The notes under the pieces are model-generated. The model saw only the letters and a program-made list of their open reading frames with translations. It made no database searches and had not been told where the DNA came from. A stretch of 64,000 bases of DNA from Deltaproteobacteria bacterium (lineage in GTDB: Bacteria > Desulfobacterota > Desulfobacteria > Desulfobacterales > Desulfatibacillaceae), in assembly GCA_016235345.1 (NCBI GenBank), contig JACRLG010000002.1, forward strand, positions 1-64,000, in the 5' to 3' direction. Within the stretch, counting starts at the first letter, position 1; every line of letters starts with the position of its first letter. Made by a program: the position numbers and the translations under genes. Below, piece by piece: positions 38,229 through 47,138 of the stretch.

Positions 38229-39994
38229 GTTTTGCTCACTGGATTCGTTTTTATCGGAAGAGTTATCGTGAACGTGGTGCCAAGGCCGACCTGGCTTTCC
38301 ACCTCTATGTTGCCCCCCAGCTTTTTTACTATGCCGTAGGTTATGGAAAGCCCAAGCCCGGTTCCCTTGCGGCCCTTGGTTGAAAAGAAGGGCTCGAAGA
38401 TGCGCTTTATGTTTTCTCGGCTTATGCCGCAACCGTCGTCGCTGATTTTTATGGCCACGAGGTTTTCGCCGGTGCGCGAAATGGATATGCCGATGTTCCC
38501 ACCTTCCTCCACGGCGGCGAAGGCGTTGTTGATTATGTTGAGAAAGACCTGCTGGAGCTGGCCCCGGTCGCTCTCGATGGCCGGAAGGTCCTCCTCGGCC
38601 ACGAGATTTGTCTTGATGTTCCGGTACTGGGACTCCTTGTCCAGAAAGCCCAAAACCTCTTTCACCAGAGGCTCCAGGTAGAGGGTTTCGGTTTTTACGT
38701 CGATGTGCCGGGCAAAACCCAGAAGCCTGTGGGTTATCACCGAACAGCGCTCCACCGATGCCATCACCGAATCGGCAATTTCGGTCACCTTGGCCCGGTG
38801 GGGAAAGTCCGGGGACACCATCATCATGTCCTTTAAAAGTCCGGTTTTTTCGCCGATTATGGCCAGGGGGTTGTTGATCTCGTGGGCGACCCCGGCTGCG
38901 AGGCGGCCAAGGCTTGCCAGCTTGTTGGTGTATTCGGCCTTGTGGAGAAGCACCTCCCGGCGCTTGTCCGCCTCGTAAATGCGGGCCACCATCTTGGTGA
39001 AAACCGCGAGTACCACGCAAAGTATTCCCAGAACGGACAGGATGAAGAAAATCACCAGTTTCTTGCGAAGAGACACCCATCCCGAAAAAAAGTCGGGCGT
39101 GGTTTTTGCCAGCACGAAGACAAAGGGCGAATCCACCACCGCGTGATAGCCGATGGTGAGACGCCTGCCCGTTCCATCCTTTGTCCTTACCGTTTCGGGC
39201 TTTTCCGAGGGCGGCGGGAGAGCCAGCGGGTACGTTCCCAATATTGGGCCGTAAAGCCTTGACGGCGTCTGGAGCCTGCCCGCAAGGCTCACTATGAATG
39301 CGTCGGAACTGTCCTTTTCCGTGGCCGAGCGGGCCAGCTCGTTGAACACGTCGGTATCGATGGTGGCCCGCAAAATGAAAAAGTCGCCGTTTGGCTTCTC
39401 ATGGCGCACCGCTATGATGAAATGCGGATAATTGCGGTATCCCTTGAAGACCTCGCTTACATATTCGCCGCGAATGACGGTTTCCTTGAACCATTCCTGG
39501 TTCTTGTAATTTTTTCCGGTAAGGTTGTACGGCCCTACGTAAACGTGCTGGCTGCCGTCGGAATCGATGAGCCCGATATCGATGAAGCCTCCGAAGGCCC
39601 TTTTAAGATTGACCAGTATGTTCCCAAGCATCGGGCGGGAGGCCATTTCTTCGGCGCTATGCTCGGAAACCACGAACCTTAGGGCGCTTTTTCTTTCGGA
39701 GATGAAAAAGGAGACGCTGCGGGCGGAATTTCCGGTCAGCCTTTCCAGGGGAGCCACCATTTCGGAGGCCAGGGCGCGGTGGTACTCGTAGAGATTGATT
39801 ATGGCCATGATGGCCAGGGGCACGATGGAGACTCCCACCGTCATCACCACCGTGATCAGCCACATGCGGCGGTAGTTGCGTATCGGGCGAGGGCCGTCGG
39901 ACTCCTTTTCGGGCCTTTTCCAGAAATCGGGAACAAGACGGTTCATTATGCCCATGACGGTCTTTCGCAAGCCAGGTGGGAAAGACACCGGCAA
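38225..39994 (-). CDS. membrane sensor histidine kinase with extracytoplasmic cache-like domain
   Basis: 589 aa. TM1 about 44-70, a periplasmic region about 71-310 with dCache features (ISERKSALRFVVSEHS; EYVSEVFKGYRNYPHFIIAVRHE; FILRATID), TM2 about 311-335, then HisKA (G-V-A-H-E-I-N-N-P-L-A-I near 370) and HATPase (N-I-I-N-N-A-F-A-A-V; D-D-G-C-G-I; G-T-G-L-G-L-S-I). It would sense a small ligand outside and phosphorylate receivers of the operon. The first codon is TTG; ATG 13 codons later (MGIMNRL) is an alternative start. Confidence 0.9.
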   Translation of the reverse strand: MPVSFPPGLRKTVMGIMNRLVPDFWKRPEKESDGPRPIRNYRRMWLITVVMTVGVSIVPLAIMAIINLYEYHRALASEMVAPLERLTGNSARSVSFFISERKSALRFVVSEHSAEEMASRPMLGNILVNLKRAFGGFIDIGLIDSDGSQHVYVGPYNLTGKNYKNQEWFKETVIRGEYVSEVFKGYRNYPHFIIAVRHEKPNGDFFILRATIDTDVFNELARSATEKDSSDAFIVSLAGRLQTPSRLYGPILGTYPLALPPPSEKPETVRTKDGTGRRLTIGYHAVVDSPFVFVLAKTTPDFFSGWVSLRKKLVIFFILSVLGILCVVLAVFTKMVARIYEADKRREVLLHKAEYTNKLASLGRLAAGVAHEINNPLAIIGEKTGLLKDMMMVSPDFPHRAKVTEIADSVMASVERCSVITHRLLGFARHIDVKTETLYLEPLVKEVLGFLDKESQYRNIKTNLVAEEDLPAIESDRGQLQQVFLNIINNAFAAVEEGGNIGISISRTGENLVAIKISDDGCGISRENIKRIFEPFFSTKGRKGTGLGLSITYGIVKKLGGNIEVESQVGLGTTFTITLPIKTNPVSKT

Positions 39995-40023
39995 ATGCGG
40001 CGTTCGTTTTTCCCGGGGCCTGT

Positions 40024-41235
40024 TCAGCCCCTCTTTTCACGCGCCTTCTCGTTGGCAAGGCGCATGGTTTCGGCAAGCACATCGATATTGACCGGTTTTT
40101 CCAGGTAGGCGAAGGCCCCCAGCTCCCGGCACACTGCCTCGTCCCTGGCCGAACCATGACCGGTCAGGATTATCACCTCCACCCTGGGATGGTCCTGCTT
40201 CACCCGCCGCAGAACCTCTATGCCGTTCATGCCCGGAAGGTTTAAGTCCAGTAGCATCACCTCCGGCTCGTCGTCGCAGACGAAGCTGATGGCGTCTTCT
40301 CCATTATACACCACGGCGCTTCCCACGTCCCGCATGGAAAGCCTGTCCGAAAGGGTTTCCACGAACTGGCGCTCGTCGTCCACCAGAAGCACCCGGCTTG
40401 GCAGGGAAAAATCAGCCTTGCGATAGATGTCTGGCTTGTGGAATTCCGGCCCCACCTTCACCGTAACCGATTTGACGCCCGAAAGCCCGGTAACAGTGGT
40501 TTTTATTTCCTCTTCCAGCCTGGAAAGCATCAGCACATGCTGGTTTATGGTTACGGTGACGGCCCCGTTCTCCGCCGTGACCGCAACGTCGTGGCCTTCG
40601 GCTGCAAGAGCCGCCGCAACGTGCGCCGAAAGCGCGAAATCGGCGGCCTTGGCCATCGACTGGCTGGTTGCCAGCACCACGTCCTTGCGGGCGTTGGCTA
40701 TGATCATGTCCGCCGCTTCTTTGGGCGAATGCCTGTCCATTGAAAGGGTGATGTCGTAGAGGCTGGCGGCGAAAGGGTCGCTGAGGCCCAGGTGACCGGC
40801 GAGGCTTAAGAGCCTTTCGTCGTCGCGCTTGATTTCCTTCTGGGCCGTGGCTTCGTCAAGGCCCTCGTTTTTGGCCTGGGCCAGCCTGAAGTCGTGGGAA
40901 GCGGAAATGCATACCGAAAGCACGTGGGGAACGGCCCGTGGAAAAAGCAGGGCCGCGTTTCCCGTAACCACCAGCCGGTCCTTTTGAACGAGTTCGGACA
41001 CGGCGACGGCGGCGCGGCTTATATTGATCTCCCTTTCCCTGGTGAACCGGTTGAAGGCCGAAACCTTGCCGGACAGGGTTTTGAGAATTTTTTCAGGCGG
41101 TACGTTGAAGCGCCTGGCCGCCAGCGCCGCCACTTCGGTATCGCCCGCAAGGTCGCAGCCAAGGCCATTGGCGATGATTCCGGCCAATTCCGATACCTTG
41201 CAGTGGGAGGGTGCGAAAACGGAAATTATTGCCAT
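40024..41235 (-). CDS. cytidylate-kinase-like / BON-like / receiver fusion protein
   Basis: 403 aa. Residues about 1-185 resemble the cytidylate-kinase-like family (MAIISVFAPSHCKVSELAGIIANGLG...; RDDERLLSLAGHLGLSDPFAASLYDITL) but the P-loop is degenerate (FAPSHCKVSE), so catalysis is doubtful. About 205-265 looks like a BON domain (VAVTAENGAVTVTINQHV...GLSGVKSVTVKV). About 283-400 is a receiver with V-D-D-E, L-L-D-L-N-L-P and K-P. Probably a phosphorylation-controlled nucleotide sensor. It lies 50 bp after the SulP gene and 29 bp before the kinase. Confidence 0.8.
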   Translation of the reverse strand: MAIISVFAPSHCKVSELAGIIANGLGCDLAGDTEVAALAARRFNVPPEKILKTLSGKVSAFNRFTREREINISRAAVAVSELVQKDRLVVTGNAALLFPRAVPHVLSVCISASHDFRLAQAKNEGLDEATAQKEIKRDDERLLSLAGHLGLSDPFAASLYDITLSMDRHSPKEAADMIIANARKDVVLATSQSMAKAADFALSAHVAAALAAEGHDVAVTAENGAVTVTINQHVLMLSRLEEEIKTTVTGLSGVKSVTVKVGPEFHKPDIYRKADFSLPSRVLLVDDERQFVETLSDRLSMRDVGSAVVYNGEDAISFVCDDEPEVMLLDLNLPGMNGIEVLRRVKQDHPRVEVIILTGHGSARDEAVCRELGAFAYLEKPVNIDVLAETMRLANEKAREKRG

Positions 41236-41285
41236 TTGGAAAGTCCTTGTCTCGCGGGCGTAGGGTTTCCCGGCTCGTTATCAGT

Positions 41286-43859
41286 CTATTTCTTCCCGCT
41301 CTTGGTCTTGGCCGTGGCCGCTTCCATCACGGAGGTCAGTTTCTCGATGTCAACGGGCTTTTCGAGATAGGCGAAGGCTCCCATTTCCATGACCCGTTTT
41401 TCATCCTGGGCCGAGCCCTGGCCGGTCAGAACTATGACCTCAACTTCGGGATGCCTTGTCTTTACTTCCTGCAAGACTGCGAATCCGTCAACTTCCGGCA
41501 TCCGAAGATCCAGAATCATCACCTCCGGGGTTTCCATGGCGACCCTGGAAAGGGCCGATCTGCCGCTTGTGGCTACATGTGTCCCATAGTCGCGCATGGC
41601 GAGCCTTTGGGACAGGTTCTCCACAAAATCGGCCTCGTCATCCACAAGAAGGATTCTGGAGAGCTTTTTCCAGTCCTCGGCCTTGAGGCCCCCGCCCGCC
41701 GCAGAGGCCAGGAGGCACACCGTGGTTAAGGGGCAGTCGGTTTCGTCGGAATCCTTGTGCGCGTCGCCCCAGATGGCCTCTATGGCCATTGCCTGGAGGG
41801 GATAAATGCTGTCCTCGCCTATGGTCTCGTAAAGGTGGGTGCGGCGCATGACGGCAAGGACGTTTTCCTTCACCCCGGAAAAGCAGATTTTCACCCCGGC
41901 GCTTCTCACCCTGAGAACCAGGAGGGACAGGGCCTCCTCGCCCGATGCGTCCATGTCGTTTATGCCGTTGGCGACTATTAAGATGTGTTTCAGCCTTGGC
42001 ATGGAGCGCATCCGGGCGGTTACCTGGTCTTCCAGGAAACTTGCGTTGGCGAAAAAGAGCGGCCCGTCGAAACGGATCACCGCTATGTGCTCGCAGTCCT
42101 TGAGTCCGAAGCACTTGGAGTCCCGCAAAGAGCGGTCCGGGTGCATGGCGAGCGTGGCCACGGTGGGCCTCATGCTTTTGTAAAGGAAGACGCCCAGGGA
42201 AAGCGCCACGCCCACGAAGATGCCCTTGTCCAGGTGCGGGGCGAAGGCCAGGGTGGCCAGGAAGGTGATGATTGAAATCGCGCCGTCGTACCACTGGGCC
42301 TTCCAGGCGTGAACGAAACCCGAAACGTTGACGAGGCCGATAACCGCCATCATGATGACGGCGGCCAGCACCGACTGGGGCAGATTATACAGGAACCTGG
42401 TGAAAAACAGCAGGGTGATTAAAACTATCAGGCTTGTGACCACCGACGACATGCCGGTGACGGCCCCTGCCGACAGGTTTACGGCGCTTCGGGAAAAGGA
42501 GCCCGAAACCGGGTAGCTCTGGGAAACGGCCCCCACCATGTTGGCGATGCCCTGGCCGATAAGCTCCTGGTTGGGGTCCAGGCGCTGCCCGGTCTTGGTG
42601 GCCATTGCCTTGGCTATGGAGATCGCTTCCATGAAACCCAGTATGGCGATTATCGCGGCAAAGGGCAAAAGCTTCATCATGGTGGAAACAGAGGCATGGG
42701 GCAGCCTGAAGGAGGGCAGTTCAGCCGGAATCTCTCCCACAACCGCTCCTCCGCCGATCATGGTGACTCCGCCGTCGGGCTTGCCGGACGAGTCGAGGGC
42801 CTTGTCCTTCAACAGCTTATTGCCCACCTTTAAGCGGTAAACGTTGGACTCCACCGGCTCGCCCGTCGCCTTGTCCTTGAACTCGAAGGCCGTGGTTCCG
42901 TCCGGGCGCTTCACAAGAAGGAAGAGCATGGAGCGCATCTCCTCCCGGTACTTGGCGGCAAACTCCTTGGCCTGGGCCGAGCGCAGGGCCAGCACCTCGA
43001 CGTTGTTGACCAGTTCAATGTGCGCCATGGAATGTTTGCCGTGCTTTTTTGCAGCCTCGTCCACCTTCAGGGAGAGCGCCGTGTTGAGTTTTCCGATTTC
43101 CTCTATGGAGTTCACCTGGGCGTTGAAGGCGGCTACAAGGGCCTGGGTTTCGGCGGGAAGCTCGGCGAAGGCGGCCTTTTTGTCATGTTTGAAGCCCATG
43201 AATGAGGCCGCCGTAACCGCCAGGACAACAGCCACCAGCACGTTGGGTATGCGCGGGTTGATCTTCCGAAGGCTCCACATAAGGCCGAAGGCAATTATCC
43301 CCATTATGAGGCTCGGCCAGTGTATATAGACTGCTGCGGCCTCCACCACCCTTATTATGGTCTCGTAGTGATGCGGGGCGTTATCCACGTAAACCCCGAA
43401 AAAGGACGCAAGCTGGCTTGTTGCTATGATGATGGCCGCAGCGTTGGTGAAGCCGTTCACCACCGGGTGGGAGAGGAAATTCACCACCAGCCCCAGCCTC
43501 AGCACCCCCAAAAGGAACTGGAACAGGCCCACCACCACTGCGAGAACGATTGCGTAGGCGATGAAATCCGGGCTTCCGGCGGTGGCCAGAGGGGCGAGGC
43601 TGGCCGAGGTCATCAGGCTCACCACCGCCACCGGGCCGGTGGCAAGCTGCATGGATGAGCCGAAGAGCGAGGCCAGCATGGGCGGCAGGAGCGCGGCGTA
43701 AAGCCCGTAATAGGGCGGAAGCCCGGCAAGCTGTGCGTAGGCCATCGACTGCGGGATCAAAACCAGGGCCACGGTGATTCCGGCTATGGCGTCGGCCTGG
43801 AACTTGGCCTTGGAGTAGGATGCGAACCAGGCGAGAAATGGAAAGATACGAGTGAGCAT
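41286..43859 (-). CDS. SulP anion transporter with STAS and C-terminal receiver domain
   Basis: 857 aa. About 10-225 and 370-560 are SulP/SLC26 membrane helices (IAGITVALVLIPQSMAYAQLAGLPPYYGLY signature). Between them lies an unusual hydrophilic insert of about 140 residues. A STAS domain follows (about 590-700; F-D-G-P-L-F-F-A-N; D-A-S-G), and the last about 125 residues are a receiver with V-D-D-E, I-L-D-L-R-M-P and K-P. SulP proteins carry sulfate, bicarbonate or dicarboxylates; the receiver suggests that transport, or signalling from it, is controlled by phosphorylation. First gene of a five-gene operon. Confidence 0.9.
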   Translation of the reverse strand: MLTRIFPFLAWFASYSKAKFQADAIAGITVALVLIPQSMAYAQLAGLPPYYGLYAALLPPMLASLFGSSMQLATGPVAVVSLMTSASLAPLATAGSPDFIAYAIVLAVVVGLFQFLLGVLRLGLVVNFLSHPVVNGFTNAAAIIIATSQLASFFGVYVDNAPHHYETIIRVVEAAAVYIHWPSLIMGIIAFGLMWSLRKINPRIPNVLVAVVLAVTAASFMGFKHDKKAAFAELPAETQALVAAFNAQVNSIEEIGKLNTALSLKVDEAAKKHGKHSMAHIELVNNVEVLALRSAQAKEFAAKYREEMRSMLFLLVKRPDGTTAFEFKDKATGEPVESNVYRLKVGNKLLKDKALDSSGKPDGGVTMIGGGAVVGEIPAELPSFRLPHASVSTMMKLLPFAAIIAILGFMEAISIAKAMATKTGQRLDPNQELIGQGIANMVGAVSQSYPVSGSFSRSAVNLSAGAVTGMSSVVTSLIVLITLLFFTRFLYNLPQSVLAAVIMMAVIGLVNVSGFVHAWKAQWYDGAISIITFLATLAFAPHLDKGIFVGVALSLGVFLYKSMRPTVATLAMHPDRSLRDSKCFGLKDCEHIAVIRFDGPLFFANASFLEDQVTARMRSMPRLKHILIVANGINDMDASGEEALSLLVLRVRSAGVKICFSGVKENVLAVMRRTHLYETIGEDSIYPLQAMAIEAIWGDAHKDSDETDCPLTTVCLLASAAGGGLKAEDWKKLSRILLVDDEADFVENLSQRLAMRDYGTHVATSGRSALSRVAMETPEVMILDLRMPEVDGFAVLQEVKTRHPEVEVIVLTGQGSAQDEKRVMEMGAFAYLEKPVDIEKLTSVMEAATAKTKSGKK

Positions 43860-43965
43860 TGATATCGGGTCCGGAAGATGTAGGGGTTATGGGCAGTTAC
43901 ATGGATGAATTTCCCCGCTTAACCGGCGATGAAACAAATTGAAACTATTGGGAAAATTCCTGGAG

Positions 43966-43995
43966 ATAATAGAAGGCGGGGAAAAACCCTGTCAA
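43966..43995 (-). promoter_or_regulatory. promoter of SulP signalling operon
   Basis: Minus strand: TTGACA (43995-43990), 18-bp spacer, TATTAT (43971-43966), about 100 bp before the SulP ATG. Confidence 0.65.
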
Positions 43996-44111
43996 GGAAA
44001 AAAGGGTAATTGGGAAAAAATTTGGAACAAAATGAGTCACGTCTCAGGGGCGAAAAAAATTGCTTTGCTTGCCCGGCCATGACAGTGCGTAAATCATTGC
44101 AACCTTGTATG

Positions 44112-44666
44112 TCAAAAATTTCTTGGCTTGCAGATGACCTCTCTTATCTTGATGTCAAAGACGTCAGACTGGTTGGCGGGTTTCAGAATCAGGGCCGCGT
44201 CCGCGCCCCTTGCGGAGCCGCCTATGGATACGACATCATTTCCTGTAAGCACCCCGGCGTCTGCGGCCATTATGGCCACCTCCACCGCCACCTTGACGCC
44301 CTGGCCGAAAAGCCGCAGAACCTCGGCCATCACCAGCACGGGATACACCCCTGAAAACTTCTTGGCGAATGAGCGCTCCACGCCCGACAGGGCATGGGTG
44401 GCCTGCACCACCTTCGCCCCACGGGTTTCCAGAACGGCGCGGGCGTCGGGCGGCATCAGGGTCTCGAAGGGTTTCCTGAATCCGCAGTGGTAGGTTACGG
44501 CGATCACCGAAAAACCGTCGAAAACGTCCAGCACCCTGTTGGCCGTGGCCCCCGTGGTGGTGGCCACCACCACTTCTTTCAGGCCCAGTTCAACTGCGCG
44601 TTCATGGGCGAGCCGGATGGCCGCGTCGGTGTTTTCTTTTCCGGGTGAATCGAACAGGTTGTTCAT
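44112..44666 (-). CDS. pyruvate-kinase C-terminal-like protein
   Basis: 184 aa, GGGAGG before the ATG. The sequence (ENTDAAIRLAHERAVELGLKEVVVATTTGATANRVLDVF; VIAVTYHCGFRKPFETLMP; V-V-S-I-G-G-S-A-R-G-A-D-A-A-L-I-L-K-P-A) matches the alpha/beta domain found at the end of pyruvate kinase and as a separate protein in archaea and deltaproteobacteria. It lacks the catalytic barrel, so it does not make pyruvate; a regulatory ligand-binding role is likely. Confidence 0.85.
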   Translation of the reverse strand: MNNLFDSPGKENTDAAIRLAHERAVELGLKEVVVATTTGATANRVLDVFDGFSVIAVTYHCGFRKPFETLMPPDARAVLETRGAKVVQATHALSGVERSFAKKFSGVYPVLVMAEVLRLFGQGVKVAVEVAIMAADAGVLTGNDVVSIGGSARGADAALILKPANQSDVFDIKIREVICKPRNF

Positions 44667-44823
44667 GTCCGCCTCCCTTGGGTATCAAGTATTGGGAATG
44701 CCTTATTTTAATCCTGCGGCCTGGCCTATGGCAAGGAATTCCGGATGTCGGCCAGTGCTTGCGGCGGATTAGGTAATTATCGGTTTCAAACCACGAAACC
44801 GCTGTCGCAGCCAGGATGGCCGC

Positions 44824-44871
44824 AAAAAAAAGAGGAAGCGCCCCTGGTATTTAATCTTCGGGCGCTTCCTC
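44824..44871 (-). terminator. terminator of secreted repeat protein gene
   Basis: 12-bp perfect stem GAGGAAGCGCCC / GGGCGCTTCCTC, followed on the minus strand by eight T; 40 bp after the stop. Confidence 0.9.
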
Positions 44872-44910
44872 ATGAACGGGGCCTGGATTTATGGTCCGGG
44901 CTGCGTCAAA

Positions 44911-46164
44911 CTACATCAGGGTATTGATGAAGCACTTGGGAACCACCGGGGCGGGCGGAATGACCGCGCCCACTTCGTAGCGCCATATCACTCCGGCTCC
45001 CGCGTTGCCGCCCGCTTGGGTAATGCCGTAAAGGTAGGAGCCGGACAGGATGGGCGTTTCGGCATTCGGCCAGAAACCGTCGGAGCCTGCCACTGAAACG
45101 AATTCGTGAACAAGCGCAAATCCGGTCCCGTCGGTGGCGATGGAGAAAAGAACGCCGCTGTCGGCATCCCCGCCGAATTGAGTCGTGCCGTAGAGCTTCC
45201 CGTTCCTAAGCGCGAGTCCGCCGTATGGGCTTGATCCGTCGTTAACTCCTCCGGCGAATTCGTGCATAAGGGTGAAGCCGGTTCCATCCGTGTTCATGGA
45301 AAAAACGACGCCGAGGTCGGAGTCTCCGCCGGTGGGGGTCATGCCGTAGAGCTTGCTGCCAGAAACCAGAACCGAGGAGTACGGATTGTTTCCGTCGTTC
45401 ACGCCCCCTGCAAACTCGTGAATAACGGTGTAAGCGGAGCCGTCCTTGTTCATCGAGAAAACGACGCCCCTGTTGGAGTCGCCCCCCTCGGAGGCCATGC
45501 CGTAAAACTTGGTTCCGGAAAGGGTCAGGGAACCCATGGGGTATTGGCCGTCGTCAACACCGCCCGTGAAGCCGTGCAGAAGCTGAAAACCGGTTCCGTC
45601 GGTCTTGACGGAAAAGATCGCACCTTTATAACTCACCGGCCACTGCGGATTTTGTTGTGCCATGCAGTAAATCCTGCCGTTGTCAAGAATGGGGGTTCCC
45701 ACCGGAAATGCCGGGTCTGCCGGATCAAGGCCGAAGTCGTAAACCAGGGAAAATCCGGTCCCATCGGTGTTCATTGACCAAATTACACCACCGTTTGTTG
45801 TCCCTCCGAAGGTGGTTACGCCGTAAAGCTTGGTGCCGGAAAGTACCGGCGCTCCCTGCGGGTCCGCGCCGTCAGGCCCGCTGAAGCTGAAAAGCTGGGC
45901 GTAGCCGGTTCCGTCGATATTCGTGGAAAAGATGCTTCCCCGGTTGTTCGCTCCGCCGGTTGTCGTCATGCCATATAGCTTCGAGCCATCCGTGGCCATT
46001 TGCTGGCATGTTGAACCGGATCCTTCCAGAGGCTGGTCCTGCAAGTTATGAAGGATGGTGTACTTGGGGTCGGGGACCGGTCCCGGAATGGCCAGCAGGC
46101 CGGCCGCCGTTACGCACAGAGCGCAAAAAACGGCCAGGGTCAAAACGATTCTCTGTTTCATCAA
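44911..46164 (-). CDS. secreted beta-propeller-like repeat protein (Gloeo_Verruco-type repeats)
   Basis: 417 aa with signal peptide (MMKQRIVLTLAVFCALCVTAAGLLA). Seven repeats of about 50 residues, each with K-L-Y-G-x-T-x-x-G-G, G-V-x-F-S-M-N-x-D-G-T-G-F and a L-x-H-x-F end, as in the TIGR03803 extracellular repeat family. Probably a propeller on the cell surface or in the periplasm; ligand unknown. AAGGAG precedes the ATG. A single gene between two terminators. Confidence 0.88.
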   Translation of the reverse strand: MMKQRIVLTLAVFCALCVTAAGLLAIPGPVPDPKYTILHNLQDQPLEGSGSTCQQMATDGSKLYGMTTTGGANNRGSIFSTNIDGTGYAQLFSFSGPDGADPQGAPVLSGTKLYGVTTFGGTTNGGVIWSMNTDGTGFSLVYDFGLDPADPAFPVGTPILDNGRIYCMAQQNPQWPVSYKGAIFSVKTDGTGFQLLHGFTGGVDDGQYPMGSLTLSGTKFYGMASEGGDSNRGVVFSMNKDGSAYTVIHEFAGGVNDGNNPYSSVLVSGSKLYGMTPTGGDSDLGVVFSMNTDGTGFTLMHEFAGGVNDGSSPYGGLALRNGKLYGTTQFGGDADSGVLFSIATDGTGFALVHEFVSVAGSDGFWPNAETPILSGSYLYGITQAGGNAGAGVIWRYEVGAVIPPAPVVPKCFINTLM

Positions 46165-46437
46165 TATCTCCTTTTGAATTGAAATGTTGAGCCAATACCA
46201 ATGCGGCTAATGGGTTGATTTCCGTCTGTTTAACCAAAAGCGTCCGTGACTGATCAGTGCCCGAGACTGTGATGAGGAAGGCACCGATATGCAAACAGGG
46301 CCTTTAGCCCAATAATTTTCTTATTTTTATAATATTAATTGTAGGCTCACAAGAATTAATTTGGTATTAGCGGATAACTGCTGAACAAAGTGAAAATTAT
46401 TTTTATTAAAGAATAACTATTTGTAATTGCAATAAAA
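46165..46437. other. AT-rich intergenic region
   Basis: Between the repeat-protein start and the thiE terminator. No gene. The part near 46,320-46,440 is strongly AT-rich. Presumably holds the promoter of the repeat-protein gene; no clear boxes picked out. Confidence 0.5.
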
Positions 46438-46480
46438 CAGAAAGGCCCCGCAAGTTTTTAAGCCTTACGGGGCCTTCTGC
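46438..46480 (-). terminator. terminator of thi4-thiE operon
   Basis: CAGAAGGCCCCG / CGGGGCCTTTCTG stem (one mismatch-bulge) with T-rich tail on the minus strand, 28 bp after the thiE stop. Confidence 0.85.
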
Positions 46481-46508
46481 AAAAAGCGGGATATTTCCTA
46501 GGGCTCTC

Positions 46509-47138
46509 CTAAGAGGCCTGATGCCTTCTCCAGATGCCCATAAGAAGCGCAATGGCGGCTTCCGGGTTTGGGGACTTGTTCACCGCACGAACCACGGCGA
46601 AGTTTCGCGCGCCATGCGAAATGACATCCGGCAGGTTTTTTTCGTCGATTCCGCCTATGGCCACCGCCGTGAGGGGGGATGAGCGGATGATTTCGCCCAT
46701 CCTTTCAAGCCCAACCACCGGGTCCGGGTTTTCCTTGGTGGGGGTTGAAAAGACCGGGCCGACGCCTATATAGTCGGGCGCAAGGAGTCGCGCAGCCTTC
46801 TCCTGGTCCTCGTTGTGGGTGGAAAGCCCGAAGATTTTTCCGGGGGTTTTCCAGATGGACCGGGCCTCTGCAATATCCATATCCTCCTGGCCCAGGTGCA
46901 CCCCGTCGGCGTCGGACTCCATCGCCACCCTCAAGTGGTCGTTCACGATGAAAACGGTTCCCGTGCCTGCGGTTATTTTCCGGAGAGCAAGGGCGGTCTT
47001 CAGCACCTCTGCTTCCGGGCGCTTTTTGATGCGAAGCTGAAGATACCGCACACCTTGCAACACCGCCGCGCGGGCGCAGGCCCCGTAACCCGCCACAGGG
47101 TCGGTGAGAATGAGGTAGAGACCGAATGCGTCAGGCAT
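46509..47138 (-). CDS. thiE: thiamine-phosphate synthase
   Basis: 209 aa, the standard ThiE TIM-barrel length. Landmarks: LQLRIKKR near 36, V-N-D-H-L-R-V-A (about 66-73), [10 protein letters not shown] (about 78-87), G-L-S-T-H-N (about 102), [14 protein letters not shown] (about 120-133) and A-I-G-G-I (about 164). It joins HMP-diphosphate and the thiazole carboxylate phosphate to give thiamine phosphate. The start overlaps the thi4 stop by 8 bp; both are downstream of a TPP riboswitch. Confidence 0.95.
   Translation of the reverse strand: MPDAFGLYLILTDPVAGYGACARAAVLQGVRYLQLRIKKRPEAEVLKTALALRKITAGTGTVFIVNDHLRVAMESDADGVHLGQEDMDIAEARSIWKTPGKIFGLSTHNEDQEKAARLLAPDYIGVGPVFSTPTKENPDPVVGLERMGEIIRSSPLTAVAIGGIDEKNLPDVISHGARNFAVVRAVNKSPNPEAAIALLMGIWRRHQAS

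Noticed and set aside
37836-39080. Long 414-codon frame ending with the receiver domain
   Set aside because: The N-terminal 284 codons are an out-of-frame shadow of the sensor kinase; the real receiver gene starts at 38228 in an overlap with the kinase stop.
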